Below are positions 41,541 to 52,175 of a stretch of 64,000 nt of DNA, in pieces. The stretch is from Streptomyces omiyaensis. Its GTDB lineage: Bacteria; Actinomycetota; Actinomycetes; Streptomycetales; Streptomycetaceae. The stretch is taken from NCBI RefSeq assembly GCF_014650895.1, contig NZ_BMVV01000018.1, positions 86,907-150,906 on the forward strand, given 5' to 3'. The first letter of the stretch is position 1; each line of letters starts with the position of its first letter. The translations under genes were made by a program, and so were the position numbers. Below the pieces are notes generated by a model. The model was not told where the DNA came from. It made no database searches and was given only the letters and a program-made list of their open reading frames with translations.

Positions 41541-42797
41541 GTGAGCACCCAGGAGCACGACGACGCGCCGCTGGACGTGGCGGTGGTGGGCGGCAGCCTC
41601 GCCGGCTGCGCCACCGCCGTCCACTTCGCCACCATGGGGTACCGGGTGGCGGTCTTCGAGAAGAAGGCGACGCCCGAGGAGTACCACAAGCAGCTCTGCA
41701 CCCACTTCGTGCAGCCGCACACCGTCCCGCTGCTGAACGCGCTGGGCCTCGCCCACCTGCGCGAGCCCTCCTGGTCGGTGACGACCAAGGCCGTCTTCGT
41801 GACGCCCGGTGGCGTCGTCGAGACGCCGGGGCCGGGATACGACCCCGAGGTGCCGGACTCCTACGCGCTCAACCTGGAGCGGCGGGTGCTCGACCCGGCG
41901 ATCCGCGAGTCCGCGCGGCGCCACGGCGTCCGCTTCGTCGAGGCCACCGGGGTGGAGCACGTCGAGGAGGACGCCGAGGGCTGGATCCTCCACACCCGGG
42001 ACGAGGACGGTCCCCGGCTCGGCCGGGCCCGGCTGGTGGTCGCGGCGGACGGCCGCCGCTCGCGGCTGGCGGGGCTGCTCGGCAACGAGGCGGAGAGCCG
42101 GCCCAACGAACGGGCGGCGCTCTTCGGCTACTTCCGGGGCATCGAGGCGCCCGCCGACAACCGCTCGGTCTTCGTCATGAACGACCGCGACCTGGCGTGC
42201 AGTTACCCGCTCGTCGACGGCAGGACGGAGCTGGTCCTCTTCGCGGAGAAGTCGCGGGTCGAGGGGTGGCGCGGCGCCGACGGCCGGATGCAGGAGTTCC
42301 TGAAGTACTTCGACGGGCTGCCGGACGCGCCCTCGGTGACGAACGCCGTCCCGGAGGGTCCGCTGCTCGGGTACGGCGACTATCCGAGCCTGATCCGGCG
42401 GCCGGTGGCCGGTTCCGTGCCCTTCGTCGGCGACGCGGCGCTCTCACTGGACGCCATGAGCGGCGTCGGCTGCGGCTTCGCGCTGCTCACCGCCCAGCTG
42501 CTGGCCCGCTCCTTCACCGGCCGGGCCCTGGACGCGGAAGGCGTCCGGGCCGGTCTCGACGATTACCGGCAGCGTTTCGAGAAGACGCTCCTGCCGCACG
42601 CCGAGGGCATCTGCGGGGATTCCCTCGTCGACAAGGACGAGGCCACCCGCAAGAGGATGTTCGAAACCATCTGCGGAAATCCGGAACTCAGCCGGAAATA
42701 CCTGGCGCTGACCGGTCGCATGGTCATGCCGGCCGAATTCCAGCGCGCTTTCATGCGCGGTCTGATGGCCCGGGGTTCGGGCGCGGCACGGAAATAG
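41541..42797 (+). CDS. FAD-dependent monooxygenase/oxidoreductase
   Basis: A 418-residue flavoprotein of the PHBH/geranylgeranyl-reductase-like superfamily. The dinucleotide-binding motif is VVGGSLAGCATAVHFA near residue 17, and the second FAD block is FVGDAALSLDAMSGVGCGFAL. CTHFVQPHTVPLLNALGL is a family segment seen in tailoring monooxygenases and related halogenase-like enzymes; the halogenase WxWxIP motif is absent. It could oxidise the carrier-bound hydrazine to a hydrazone or diazo group, an inference from context. GTG 41541 lies 74 bases after the fusion gene. Confidence 0.88.
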   Translation: MSTQEHDDAPLDVAVVGGSLAGCATAVHFATMGYRVAVFEKKATPEEYHKQLCTHFVQPHTVPLLNALGLAHLREPSWSVTTKAVFVTPGGVVETPGPGYDPEVPDSYALNLERRVLDPAIRESARRHGVRFVEATGVEHVEEDAEGWILHTRDEDGPRLGRARLVVAADGRRSRLAGLLGNEAESRPNERAALFGYFRGIEAPADNRSVFVMNDRDLACSYPLVDGRTELVLFAEKSRVEGWRGADGRMQEFLKYFDGLPDAPSVTNAVPEGPLLGYGDYPSLIRRPVAGSVPFVGDAALSLDAMSGVGCGFALLTAQLLARSFTGRALDAEGVRAGLDDYRQRFEKTLLPHAEGICGDSLVDKDEATRKRMFETICGNPELSRKYLALTGRMVMPAEFQRAFMRGLMARGSGAARK

Positions 42798-42862
42798 CGT
42801 CCGCGTCCCGGCATCACCGCCTCCCGAAACCGGAACATCTCACGAGGGAAGGACAGAGAGCG

Positions 42863-43414
42863 ATGGCGCGTGTCGCCTTCACGACGTTCGCGATTCTCAA
42901 GCAGCCGTACGGGCACCCCGAGGTGCAGGAGTTCGACGACCTGACCCCGCCCACGTTCGAGGAGGCGGAGAACAGCCCGGGATTCGTCGCCCGGGCCAAG
43001 GAGGACCCCGGTCAGAGCCACCTCACCAACTTCGAGCGCGACTGGGGTGCGTGGGGGAAGTTCGAGGTGCCGCGGTTCTACACCGGCGGGCGGACCGACG
43101 ACACCGACAGCCGGGCCTGCACCCTCTCCCTCTGGGCCGACCTGGACTCCGTCTTCGCCTTCTCCTACGGCGGACTGCACCGCTCCACGCTCAGCCGGCG
43201 GCACGAGTGGTTCCTGAAGCCGGAGTGGCCGACGTACGCGGCCTGGTGGGTGGCCGACGACGCGGTGCCCACCTGGGCGGACGCCTGCGCCCGGCTGGAG
43301 CACCTGCACGACCACGGCTCCTCGCCGTTCTCCTTCTCCTTCCGCCGGCCGTTCGACGCCGACGGCGAGCCGACCCGCGTCACCCCGCCCGGCCGCCCCG
43401 GCGCCGGATCCTGA
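42863..43414 (+). CDS. DUF3291 domain protein
   Basis: A 183-residue DUF3291 protein: AFTTFAILKQPYGHPEVQEF, then ENSPGFVARAKE and SLWADLDSVFAFSYGGLH, with histidines and aromatic residues in the C-terminal half. The fold is expected to be ferredoxin-like, related to ABM/heme-type proteins. Biochemical function is unknown. It is preceded by GGGAAGGACAG and lies between the flavoenzyme and the hydrazine synthetase, so it probably belongs to the pathway. Confidence 0.85.
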   Translation: MARVAFTTFAILKQPYGHPEVQEFDDLTPPTFEEAENSPGFVARAKEDPGQSHLTNFERDWGAWGKFEVPRFYTGGRTDDTDSRACTLSLWADLDSVFAFSYGGLHRSTLSRRHEWFLKPEWPTYAAWWVADDAVPTWADACARLEHLHDHGSSPFSFSFRRPFDADGEPTRVTPPGRPGAGS

Positions 43415-43455
43415 CGCCGCCCAGCCCGTTCCTTCCACTCCACCAGGGGGTCCCC

Positions 43456-45426
43456 GTGATCACGCGCGCCTTCGACCGTTCGGCGATGAGCTGGTCGTAC
43501 GAGATGCACCTGCAACCCATGCTGTCCGCGACCGACATCGAGGGGCTGCCGTTCGGCTCCGTCTTCGGCAGCGTCCCCGCGCACACCACCTCGAAGCGCC
43601 ACGCCCACCAGGACGGCGAGATGTTCATCGTCCTGGCGGGGAAGGCGGTCGTCCTCCTCGGCGACGAGGAGCGCGAGCTGGGACCGGGACAGGTCTGCTA
43701 CCTGTCGCCGTTCGGCTTCCACGAGATCCGCAACGACCACGACGAGCCCTTCGACATCGTCTCGGTGTACTGGGAGCACATACCGAGCGCCGTCGCCGTC
43801 CTGGAGAAGGCGCCCCCGCGCGACCTGCTCGCCGACCGCACCCTGGTGTTCTGCCCGCCGGTCACGCCCAACGGCGGCCTCCACCTGGGCCACCTCGCCG
43901 GTCCCTACGTCCGCGCCGACATGCTGGTGCGCGCGCTGCGCAGCATGGGCCGCGAGGCCCGGCACGTCACCGGCACCGACGACAACCAGTCGTACCTCGC
44001 CACCGCCGCCCTGCTCCGCGGGAGCACCCCGGCGGCCGTCGCCGCGGCCGAGGGCGACGGCATCGTGGCGACCCTGGCCACGGCCCGCGTCGACGTCGAC
44101 CGGGTCACCCGCCCCCTGACGGACCCGGGCCACGCCGAGCGGATGCGCGCCCTGCTGGACCTGGTGAAGGCGGCGCCGACGGTGCGGGAGGAGGAGCGGG
44201 AGACGGCGTACTGCCCGACCTGCGACCTCTCCCTGCACCAGGCGTTCGCCAGCGGGGCCTGCGCGCACTGCGACGCGCCCAGCGTCGGCGAGATCTGCGA
44301 GGCGTGCGGGCGGCCCAACGAGGCCCGGGAGCTGCTCGACCTCCGGTGCCGGATCTGCGGGACGGAGGCCGCCCTGCGCACGGAGCGCGGGCTCTGGCTG
44401 GACATGAACGCCTACGCGGACGAGCTGCGGGAGTACCTGCGGGTGTCCGCCGCCGCTCCCGACCTGCGGATCCTGGTGGAGCGCCTGCTGGACGAGGGGC
44501 TGCCGCCGTACCGGCTCGACCGGACCACCGACTGGGGGGTCGACCTGGGCGGGGGCCGGGCCCTCGACGCGTGGGCCGACCTCGCGCTCGCCTTCCTCGA
44601 CGCCGCCCGCACCGAGTCCGAGGAGAACGGCCCGGCCCGGATCGCGCTCTTCCTCGGCTACGACAACAGCTTCTACTACGCGGTGCTGCTGCCGGTGCTC
44701 GCCTTCGCGGCCGGACTCGGCGAGCACCTGCCCGCCGTGTTCGTCACCAACCAGTTCCTGCACCTGGGCGACGAGAAGTTCTCCACCAGCCGCGGCCACG
44801 CCGTCTGGGCCGACGAGGCGCTCGCCGCGTCGGGCCCGGACGCCGTCCGCCTGGCGCTGCTGCGCGACGCCCCGGAGGGGCGCGTCACGCGGATCACCGA
44901 GGAGCGCGCCGGCCGGCTCACCGAGGACCCGCTGTACCTCGCCGCGCACGCGTGGCTCGACGGCTTCGCCGCGCTGGACGGGAAGGGCGACGGCGCGGTG
45001 CCCGGCACGGGCGCCTGGACGGACGCGCACCGCGAGTTCTACCGGTACCTGAACCTGACGACGCGCCAGATGGACGGCGTGGTGCTGCCGGAGGCCTTCA
45101 GCGCGCGCGGCTACGTCGAGCTCCTGGAGTCCTTCGTGAAGCGCTGCGCCGAGTTCCGGGCGACGGAGGAGGTGGCCCGCAGGGTGCCGTCGCTGGCGGA
45201 GGAGGCCCGGACGAGCCTGGCGCTGGAATACCTGGCGGCGAAGGTGTTCGCCGCGCTGGCCTGGCCGGTCACGCCCGGCATCGCCGAGCGGGTCTGGGAG
45301 TGGCTGGGCCTGCCCGGTGCGCCGGCCCGCGAGGCCGACTGGTCCTTCCTGCCCTCCGGCACCCGGGTCGCCGCGCCGGCGCCCGCCCGCGCCGCGGCCG
45401 TCCCCGCCGCGAGCGGGCGATCGTGA
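43456..45426 (+). CDS. Hydrazine synthetase (cupin/MetRS-like fusion)
   Basis: A 656-residue fusion of an N-terminal cupin (about 20-110) and a methionyl-tRNA-synthetase-like domain (about 128-620). Cupin metal ligands are His49, His51, Glu55 and His89. The MetRS part keeps HLGH (143-146), four CxxC zinc knuckles (CPTC, CAHC, CEAC, CRIC) and a KFSTS version of KMSKS, but no anticodon-binding extension is evident. Members studied in the s56-p1, triacsin and pyrazomycin/formycin-type pathways couple N6-hydroxylysine to glycine, then form the N-N bond in the cupin. GTG 43456 has AGGGGG upstream. Next gene overlaps by four bases. Confidence 0.95.
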   Translation: MITRAFDRSAMSWSYEMHLQPMLSATDIEGLPFGSVFGSVPAHTTSKRHAHQDGEMFIVLAGKAVVLLGDEERELGPGQVCYLSPFGFHEIRNDHDEPFDIVSVYWEHIPSAVAVLEKAPPRDLLADRTLVFCPPVTPNGGLHLGHLAGPYVRADMLVRALRSMGREARHVTGTDDNQSYLATAALLRGSTPAAVAAAEGDGIVATLATARVDVDRVTRPLTDPGHAERMRALLDLVKAAPTVREEERETAYCPTCDLSLHQAFASGACAHCDAPSVGEICEACGRPNEARELLDLRCRICGTEAALRTERGLWLDMNAYADELREYLRVSAAAPDLRILVERLLDEGLPPYRLDRTTDWGVDLGGGRALDAWADLALAFLDAARTESEENGPARIALFLGYDNSFYYAVLLPVLAFAAGLGEHLPAVFVTNQFLHLGDEKFSTSRGHAVWADEALAASGPDAVRLALLRDAPEGRVTRITEERAGRLTEDPLYLAAHAWLDGFAALDGKGDGAVPGTGAWTDAHREFYRYLNLTTRQMDGVVLPEAFSARGYVELLESFVKRCAEFRATEEVARRVPSLAEEARTSLALEYLAAKVFAALAWPVTPGIAERVWEWLGLPGAPAREADWSFLPSGTRVAAPAPARAAAVPAASGRS

Positions 45427-46550
45427 GCGACACCGGCCCGGCCGGTCCCCGCGACGGCGGGGAGCTCCCCGTCGTCGCGGACGTCGTGGTGGTGGGCGCC
45501 GGGATCACCGGCGCCGCCGTCGCGCACCACCTGGCCCGCGGGGGCGCGTCCGTCGTCGTCCTGGAACGGGCGCCCCGGCCCGGCGTCGCCGGGGCGACCG
45601 GCCGCTCCGGCGGCATGGTGCGGGCCCACGATCCCGATCCGGCGATCGCCGCGCTCGCCGCGGCCGGTCTGGCCGCCTACCGCGACCCGGGCCGCTGGGC
45701 CTCGGGGCGCGCCCCGCTGCGCGCGGTCGGCGCGGTGACCGTCGCGGACCCCGCCGAGGAGACCGCCCTGCGCGAGGCCGCCGCGCGGATCAACGCGGCG
45801 CTCGGCACCTCGGCGCACGTGGTGGCGGGGCCCGCCGAGGCCGCGGGCGTCCGGCTGGACGGCGGGATCGCCCTGGTCGAGCCGGAGGCCGGGTGGGTGG
45901 CGCCGACGGAGGTCACGGCCGACTGGCTGGAACAGGCGCGCGGCGACGGCGCCGTCGTCCGCTGCGGGGTCCGCGTGCGGGCGGTGGAGAGCCGCGGCGG
46001 ACGCCCGGCGGTCTTCACCGACGCGGGCACGGTCTCGGCCGGGGCCGTCGTGTCGGCGGTCGGTCCGTGGGCCGCCGAGCCGGTGCCCGGGCTGCGGCCC
46101 GCGACGCCGGTCCGTTCCCGGTCCATCCAGGTGAGCATCGTCGGGCGCCCCCCTTCCGCGCCCTCCCACGCCACCTTCGTCGACCTGCGGACGGGTCTGT
46201 ACGCCAAGCCGGTCGACGCGCACCGGACGCTGGTCGGCATGCCGCACCTCGTCTGGGACTCCCCGATGGGCGCCCCGGCGGATCCCGGCCACGCGCGGGA
46301 CACCGTCGCCGCGCTCACCGCCCACTTCCCGTGGCTGGCCTCGGCGCCCCACCTCGACACGATCCGCGCCGCGGACGCCTACGGCCCGCCGGACGAGGGC
46401 GGGCCGGCCTCCGGGCTGCTCACCGGGACCGGCGTCCCGCGGGTCTGGGCGGTGCGGGGCTGGAACGGCGGCGGCGTCAAGACCGCGCCGGAGGCCGGCC
46501 GTCTGATCGCCGGCGCCCTGCTGTCCGGTTCCTGTCCCGGCACCGTCTGA
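45423..46550 (+). CDS. FAD-dependent amine oxidase (glycine/D-amino-acid oxidase-like)
   Basis: A 375-residue DAO-family flavoenzyme: FAD motif VVGAGITGAAVAHHLARGG near residue 24, GATGRSGGMVR for flavin attachment or contact, and WAVRGWNGGGVKTAPEAG at the C-terminus. In related hydrazine pathways the enzyme in this position oxidatively cleaves the lysine-glycine hydrazine adduct to release hydrazinoacetic acid and allysine. GTG 45423 overlaps the hydrazine synthetase stop (GTGA), which supports a paired role. Confidence 0.92.
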   Translation: MSDTGPAGPRDGGELPVVADVVVVGAGITGAAVAHHLARGGASVVVLERAPRPGVAGATGRSGGMVRAHDPDPAIAALAAAGLAAYRDPGRWASGRAPLRAVGAVTVADPAEETALREAAARINAALGTSAHVVAGPAEAAGVRLDGGIALVEPEAGWVAPTEVTADWLEQARGDGAVVRCGVRVRAVESRGGRPAVFTDAGTVSAGAVVSAVGPWAAEPVPGLRPATPVRSRSIQVSIVGRPPSAPSHATFVDLRTGLYAKPVDAHRTLVGMPHLVWDSPMGAPADPGHARDTVAALTAHFPWLASAPHLDTIRAADAYGPPDEGGPASGLLTGTGVPRVWAVRGWNGGGVKTAPEAGRLIAGALLSGSCPGTV

Positions 46551-46646
46551 CGGCGCGAGCCGGCTCCACCGCCGGCGGGCGGCGTCCTCCGGGCGCCCGT
46601 GCCCCCGGCCGCACCCACTCCTATTCGCTTTCGTCAAGGGGGAACA

Positions 46647-47929
<1,283 letters not shown>

Positions 47930-47930
<1 letters not shown>

Positions 47931-49096
47931 TGGAGCCCCCCGCGTCCTCCGGGACGGCGGCCGGCGACCGGCCGGCGCACCCCGGGCGGACGATCGCCGG
48001 GCAGCTCGCGCGGGGGGTCCTGGGCGCGGGACTGCTGGTCATGCCCCCCGTCGTCGCGGCCCTGTCCGGCGGGGACGGACTGCTCGTGTGGACGGCCCAC
48101 CTCCTGCTGGGCGGCACGGTCGCCCTGGTGCTCGCGGAGCTGGTCCGGGCACGGCTCGGCCCGGCCTCGCTCGCGGCGGCGGTCGGGTCGCTGCTGGGCG
48201 TCCGGGCGGAGCGGGTGGTGGACGGCGTCTTCGCCGTCGCCTTCACCGCGGGCCAGGCGGCCATCGCCTGGTTCGCCGCGACCGCGCTGCTCACGGCCGC
48301 CGACGGCACCCCGCCCGCGGCGGGGACCGACGGTCTGCCGCTCGCCCTCGGCGTGCTCGCCGTGGGCGTGGCGGGGGCGCTGTCCCCGCTGGAACCGCCG
48401 GCCGCGCTGCTCCGCTGGCGTCCGTGGGCCGCCGGCGCCCTGGCCCTGGCCTGCGGGGTGCTGCTGTGGCCCGCGGTGCCGGAGGCGGGCACCGCGCTGG
48501 CGCCCGCGGGCCTCTCCGACGGGTCCGCCCGGTGGCTGGCGCTGGCGGCGCTGTTCTTCGCCGGGGTCGGCTGGGAGAGCGTCACCCACGCCGTGCCCGC
48601 GGCGGGGGCCGGGGCGCGGCGCACGGCCGCCGGCGTGGCCCTGGGGACGGCCGGCGTGGCCGTCGTCTCCCTCGGGCTCGCCGCGGCCCAGGCGCACGGT
48701 GCCCGCGCACCGGCGCCGGAGCCGCTGCGCTGGGGGCTCGCCGTCGCGACGGCGGCCGTCCTGGCGTCCTACGTCCTCACCAACGTGCGCACCGCCGCCC
48801 GGATCGCGGCGCGGCTCCACCCCGCCGGCCGGCGGTCCGCCGCGCGGCGCCCGGCCGGGGCGCTCGTCGCGGGCGTCGGCGCGGTCTGCTGCGCCTTCGC
48901 CTGGGCGGGGGCGCGGGACGGCGGCGTACCCCTGCTGCTGCTCGGGCCGGCCGCCGCGGCGGTCGTCGGTTACGCGCTGGGCGCCGTCGCGGCCGTGCGC
49001 CGCGGCGGTGCGGTGCTCCGGTGCGCCGGGGCGCTGCTGCTGGCCGTGCTCGTGGGCCTCGCGGTGCTCGCCGTGCCGTCCCTGTCCGGTGTCTGA
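47930..49096 (+). CDS. APC-type amino-acid permease
   Basis: A 388-residue membrane protein with about 11-12 predicted helices and an APC-superfamily N-terminus (GQLARGVLGAGLLVMPPVV, split). It is very alanine- and leucine-rich. It could export the product or move an amino-acid precursor; no direction can be read from sequence. Its ATG overlaps the hydroxylase stop by one base, so the two are translationally coupled. Confidence 0.82.
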
Positions 49097-49162
49097 GCGC
49101 GCCGGGCACCCCCTCCGTACCTCACCGCTCCCTTTCCACCCCCCTCTCCGAGGAGACCCCTC

Positions 49163-50422
49163 ATGAACGCCTCCACCCTCGAATCCGAGGTCCGCAGTTA
49201 CAGCCGGAACTGGCCGGTGGTCTTCGACCGGGCCCGCGGCAGCCGGCTGACCGACCGTGACGGCCGCTCCTACCTGGACTTCTTCGCCGGCGCGAGCGCC
49301 CTCAACTACGGGCACAACCACCCGGTGCTGAAGCGGGCGCTCCTCGACCACCTGGAGCGGGACGGCATCACCCACAGCCTGGACATGCTGACGGTGGCCA
49401 AGGAGGACTTCCTCGCCGAGCTCGGGGCGCGGATCCTCGGCCCCCGGGGCCTGGACTACCGGGTCCAGTTCCCCGGCCCGACGGGCACCAACAGCGTGGA
49501 GGCCGCGCTGAAGCTGGCGCGGAAGGTGACCGGGCGCCAGACGGTGGTCGCCTTCACCGGGGGCTTCCACGGGATGTCGCTGGGCGCGCTGGCGGTGACC
49601 GGGAACGCGTCCAAGCGGGGCGGCGCCGGGGTGCCGCTCGGGCACACCTGGCGGCTGCCGTACGAGGGCTTCGCCGGGGGCGGGTTCTCCGGTCCGAGGC
49701 TGCTCGACGCCATGCTCGACGACAGCAGCAGCGGCATGGACCTGCCCGCCGCGGTGATCGTGGAGACGGTGCAGGGCGAGGGCGGCGTGAACCCGGCGTC
49801 GCCGGCGTGGCTCGCCGACCTCGCGGAGCTGTGCGACCGGCGGGGCATCCTGCTGATCGTGGACGACATCCAGATGGGCTGCGGGCGCACCGGTCCGTTC
49901 TTCAGCTTCGAGGCGGCCGGGGTCACGCCGGACATCGTCTGCCTGTCCAAGTCGCTGAGCGGGTACGGGCTCCCGATGGCCCTGACGCTCTTCCGCACCG
50001 AGCTGGACGTCTGGCAGCCGGGCGAGCACAACGGCACCTTCCGCGGCAACAACCCGGCCTTCGTGACGGCGACGGCGGCGCTGCGGGAGTTCTGGGCGGA
50101 CAGCACCCTGGAGAAGCAGACCGAGGTGCGGGCCGCGCTCTTCGAGGAGCGGCTGGGCGAGCTCGCCGGGCGGCACGCGGCCCGGGTGTCCGGCGTGCGG
50201 GGCCGGGGTCTGGTGTGGGGCCTGTCCTTCCGGGAGGCGCCGCTCGCCCGGCAGGTCGCGGACGCGGCCTTCGCCCGCGGCCTGCTGGTGGAGACCGCGG
50301 GCTCCGACGACGAGGTGGTGAAGCTGCTGCCGCCGCTCACCGCCACGGACGACGAGCTGGCCGAGGGGCTGGACGTGCTGCGGGAGTCGGTGGAGGCGGC
50401 CGTCGCCGACGGCTCCCGGTAA
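49163..50422 (+). CDS. EctB-like PLP aminotransferase (diaminobutyrate type)
   Basis: A 419-residue class III aminotransferase most like diaminobutyrate-2-oxoglutarate aminotransferase. Features are VQFPGPTGTNSVEAALKLAR (split), AFTGGFHGMSLGALAVTGN, the aspartate in LLIVDDIQMGCGRTG and the PLP lysine in CLSKSLSGYGLPM. In ectoine and siderophore pathways it makes 2,4-diaminobutyrate from aspartate semialdehyde. Here it might build a diamino acid for the product, or reduce allysine by transamination; no EctA or EctC gene is nearby. ATG 49163 has GAGGAGA upstream. Confidence 0.9.
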   Translation: MNASTLESEVRSYSRNWPVVFDRARGSRLTDRDGRSYLDFFAGASALNYGHNHPVLKRALLDHLERDGITHSLDMLTVAKEDFLAELGARILGPRGLDYRVQFPGPTGTNSVEAALKLARKVTGRQTVVAFTGGFHGMSLGALAVTGNASKRGGAGVPLGHTWRLPYEGFAGGGFSGPRLLDAMLDDSSSGMDLPAAVIVETVQGEGGVNPASPAWLADLAELCDRRGILLIVDDIQMGCGRTGPFFSFEAAGVTPDIVCLSKSLSGYGLPMALTLFRTELDVWQPGEHNGTFRGNNPAFVTATAALREFWADSTLEKQTEVRAALFEERLGELAGRHAARVSGVRGRGLVWGLSFREAPLARQVADAAFARGLLVETAGSDDEVVKLLPPLTATDDELAEGLDVLRESVEAAVADGSR

Positions 50423-50439
50423 GGCGCCGCGCACGGGGG

Positions 50440-50862
50440 TCACGGCCGCGCTGCCGCGGCCGTCTCCTCCAGGCCCGCGACGGCCTCCCCGTCCGGGCCG
50501 CGTCCGGTGAACCAGTGGGTCCGCACGGCGTCCGTCGGCCGGGGCTCGCCGAGCGCGTCGAGGCCCCAGGCGGCCAGGGCCTCGACGACCGGGCGCAGTT
50601 CGGCCCCGCGCGGGGTGAGCTGGTAGACGGTCGCGCTGGCGGGCCGTTCCAGGCGTCGCCGCTCGACCAGCTCCTCGCCCTCCAGCTGCTTGAGCCGGCT
50701 GGCGAGGATGTCGGTGGAGACGCCGGGAAGGTCGGCGTGGAGGTCGGTGTACCGGCGCGGGCCGTGGAGGAGCTCCCGGACGATCAGCAGGCTCCAGCGC
50801 TCTCCCACCGCGTCCAGGGTCCGGGCGACGGCGCAGTACTGGTCGTAGCTTCGGCGTGGCAT
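50440..50862 (-). CDS. HxlR family transcriptional regulator
   Basis: A 140-residue winged-helix regulator: MPRRSYDQYCAVARTLDAVG, ERWSLLIVRELLHGPRRYTDL and LKQLEGEELVERRRL. HxlR proteins respond to aldehydes, thiols or quinones through conserved cysteines; Cys is present near residue 10. ATG 50862 is the usual start, with ATG 50874 as alternative. It is divergent from the AlaA-type gene and convergent with the aminotransferase, so it likely regulates the right half of the cluster. A palindromic site lies just upstream. Confidence 0.92.
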   Translation of the reverse strand: MPRRSYDQYCAVARTLDAVGERWSLLIVRELLHGPRRYTDLHADLPGVSTDILASRLKQLEGEELVERRRLERPASATVYQLTPRGAELRPVVEALAAWGLDALGEPRPTDAVRTHWFTGRGPDGEAVAGLEETAAAARP

Positions 50863-50884
50863 GGTGGCCAGCATAGCCAAAGGG

Positions 50885-50909
50885 TTGGACTTTCCAAGTA
50901 GGAACTTGG
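50885..50909. promoter_or_regulatory. Overlapping palindromes, candidate HxlR operator
   Basis: TTGGA-ctt-TCCAA (50885-50897) and CCAAGT-agga-ACTTGG (50894-50909) overlap in the divergent gap between the HxlR gene and the aminotransferase. HxlR-type operators are often such ACTT/AAGT repeats. TTGGAC and TAGAAC (50910-50915) could form a promoter covered by the site. Confidence 0.6.
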
Positions 50910-50963
50910 TAGAACGAAGCAGCCACGGCGGCGCGGATGACGGTCACGGTCGGGAGGCCGCAG

Positions 50964-52175
50964 ATGAATTTTCGACAGTCCAGCAAGTTGAAGGACGTGT
51001 GCTACGAGATCCGTGGCCCGGTCGTCGACCAGGCCAACGCCCTGGAGGAGGCGGGGCACAGCGTCCTGCGGCTGAACACGGGCAATCCGGCGCCGTTCGG
51101 CTTCGAGGTGCCGGAGGAGATCCTCCAGGACATCATCCGCAACCTGCCCAACGCGCACGGCTACAGCGACGCCCGGGGCATCCTGCCGGCCCGGCGCGCG
51201 GTGATGCAGTACTACCAGCAGCGCGGCGTCACGGGCGTGACCGTCGACGACGTCTACCTCGGCAACGGTGCCTCCGAGCTGATCCAGATGGCCGTGCAGG
51301 CCCTGGTGGACGACGGCGACGAGGTGCTCGTGCCGATGCCCGACTACCCGCTGTGGACGGCCGTGGTGCGGTTCGCCGGCGGGCGGGCGGTGCACTACGT
51401 GTGCGACGAGGAGGCCGACTGGTTCCCCGACCTCGACGACATCGCGTCGAAGATCACCGACCGCACCAAGGCCATCGTCGTCATCAACCCCAACAACCCG
51501 ACGGGCGCGGTCTATTCGAAGGAGCTCCTGGAGGGCATCCTCGGACTCGCCCGCCGGCACGGGCTGATGGTGCTCGCCGACGAGATCTACGACAAGATCC
51601 TCTACGACGGCACCGAGCACCACTGCCTGGCCTCCCTCGCCGACGACGTGGTGACCCTCACCTTCAACGGCCTCTCCAAGTCCTACCGGGTGGCCGGGTT
51701 CCGCAGCGGCTGGCTGGTCGTCTCCGGCCCGAAGGAGCAGGCCGGCGACTACCTGGAGGGCCTGACCATGCTGGCCGGCATGCGGCTCTGCCCCAACGTG
51801 CCGGCCCAGTACGCCGTCCAGGCCGCGCTCGGCGGCCGCCAGTCGATCCACGACCTGACCCTGCCGAACGGCCGGCTCACCGAACAGCGCGACGTGGCCT
51901 GGCGGGCGCTGAACGAGATCCCGGGCGTGAGCTGCGTCAAGCCGAAGGGCGCCCTGTACGCCTTCGCCAGGCTCGACCCCGAGGTGCACAAGATCGTCGA
52001 CGACGAGCGGCTCGTCCTCGACCTGCTGCTGCGCGAGAAGATCCACCTCGTCCAGGGCACCGGCTTCAACTGGCCCCGCCCCGACCACTTCCGGTTCGTC
52101 ACGCTGCCGCGTGCCGACGACCTGGAGACCGCGATCAACCGCATCGGCCGCTTCCTCTCCACGTATCGCCAGTAA
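50964..52175 (+). CDS. AlaA-like PLP aminotransferase
   Basis: A 403-residue class I aminotransferase of the alanine-transaminase (AlaA) type. LNTGNPAPFGFEVPEEI, LGNGASELIQMAVQAL, the INPNNPTGAVYS block and the PLP lysine in NGLSKSYRVAGFRSGW are all present. It probably transaminates a pyruvate-like 2-oxo acid, possibly one made in the pathway. I chose ATG 50964 because GGGAGG (50951-50956) lies seven bases upstream; ATG 50937 would add nine residues not typical of homologues. The ATP-grasp gene follows after 158 bases. Confidence 0.92.
   Translation: MNFRQSSKLKDVCYEIRGPVVDQANALEEAGHSVLRLNTGNPAPFGFEVPEEILQDIIRNLPNAHGYSDARGILPARRAVMQYYQQRGVTGVTVDDVYLGNGASELIQMAVQALVDDGDEVLVPMPDYPLWTAVVRFAGGRAVHYVCDEEADWFPDLDDIASKITDRTKAIVVINPNNPTGAVYSKELLEGILGLARRHGLMVLADEIYDKILYDGTEHHCLASLADDVVTLTFNGLSKSYRVAGFRSGWLVVSGPKEQAGDYLEGLTMLAGMRLCPNVPAQYAVQAALGGRQSIHDLTLPNGRLTEQRDVAWRALNEIPGVSCVKPKGALYAFARLDPEVHKIVDDERLVLDLLLREKIHLVQGTGFNWPRPDHFRFVTLPRADDLETAINRIGRFLSTYRQ

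Noticed and set aside
41541..42797. Flavin-dependent halogenase
   Set aside because: The overall fold family fits, but the WxWxIP motif is missing.
43456..45426. MetRS-like gene as a housekeeping or resistance methionyl-tRNA synthetase
   Set aside because: The N-terminal cupin fusion, the altered KMSKS loop and the biosynthetic context fit hydrazine synthetases better than a tRNA-charging enzyme.
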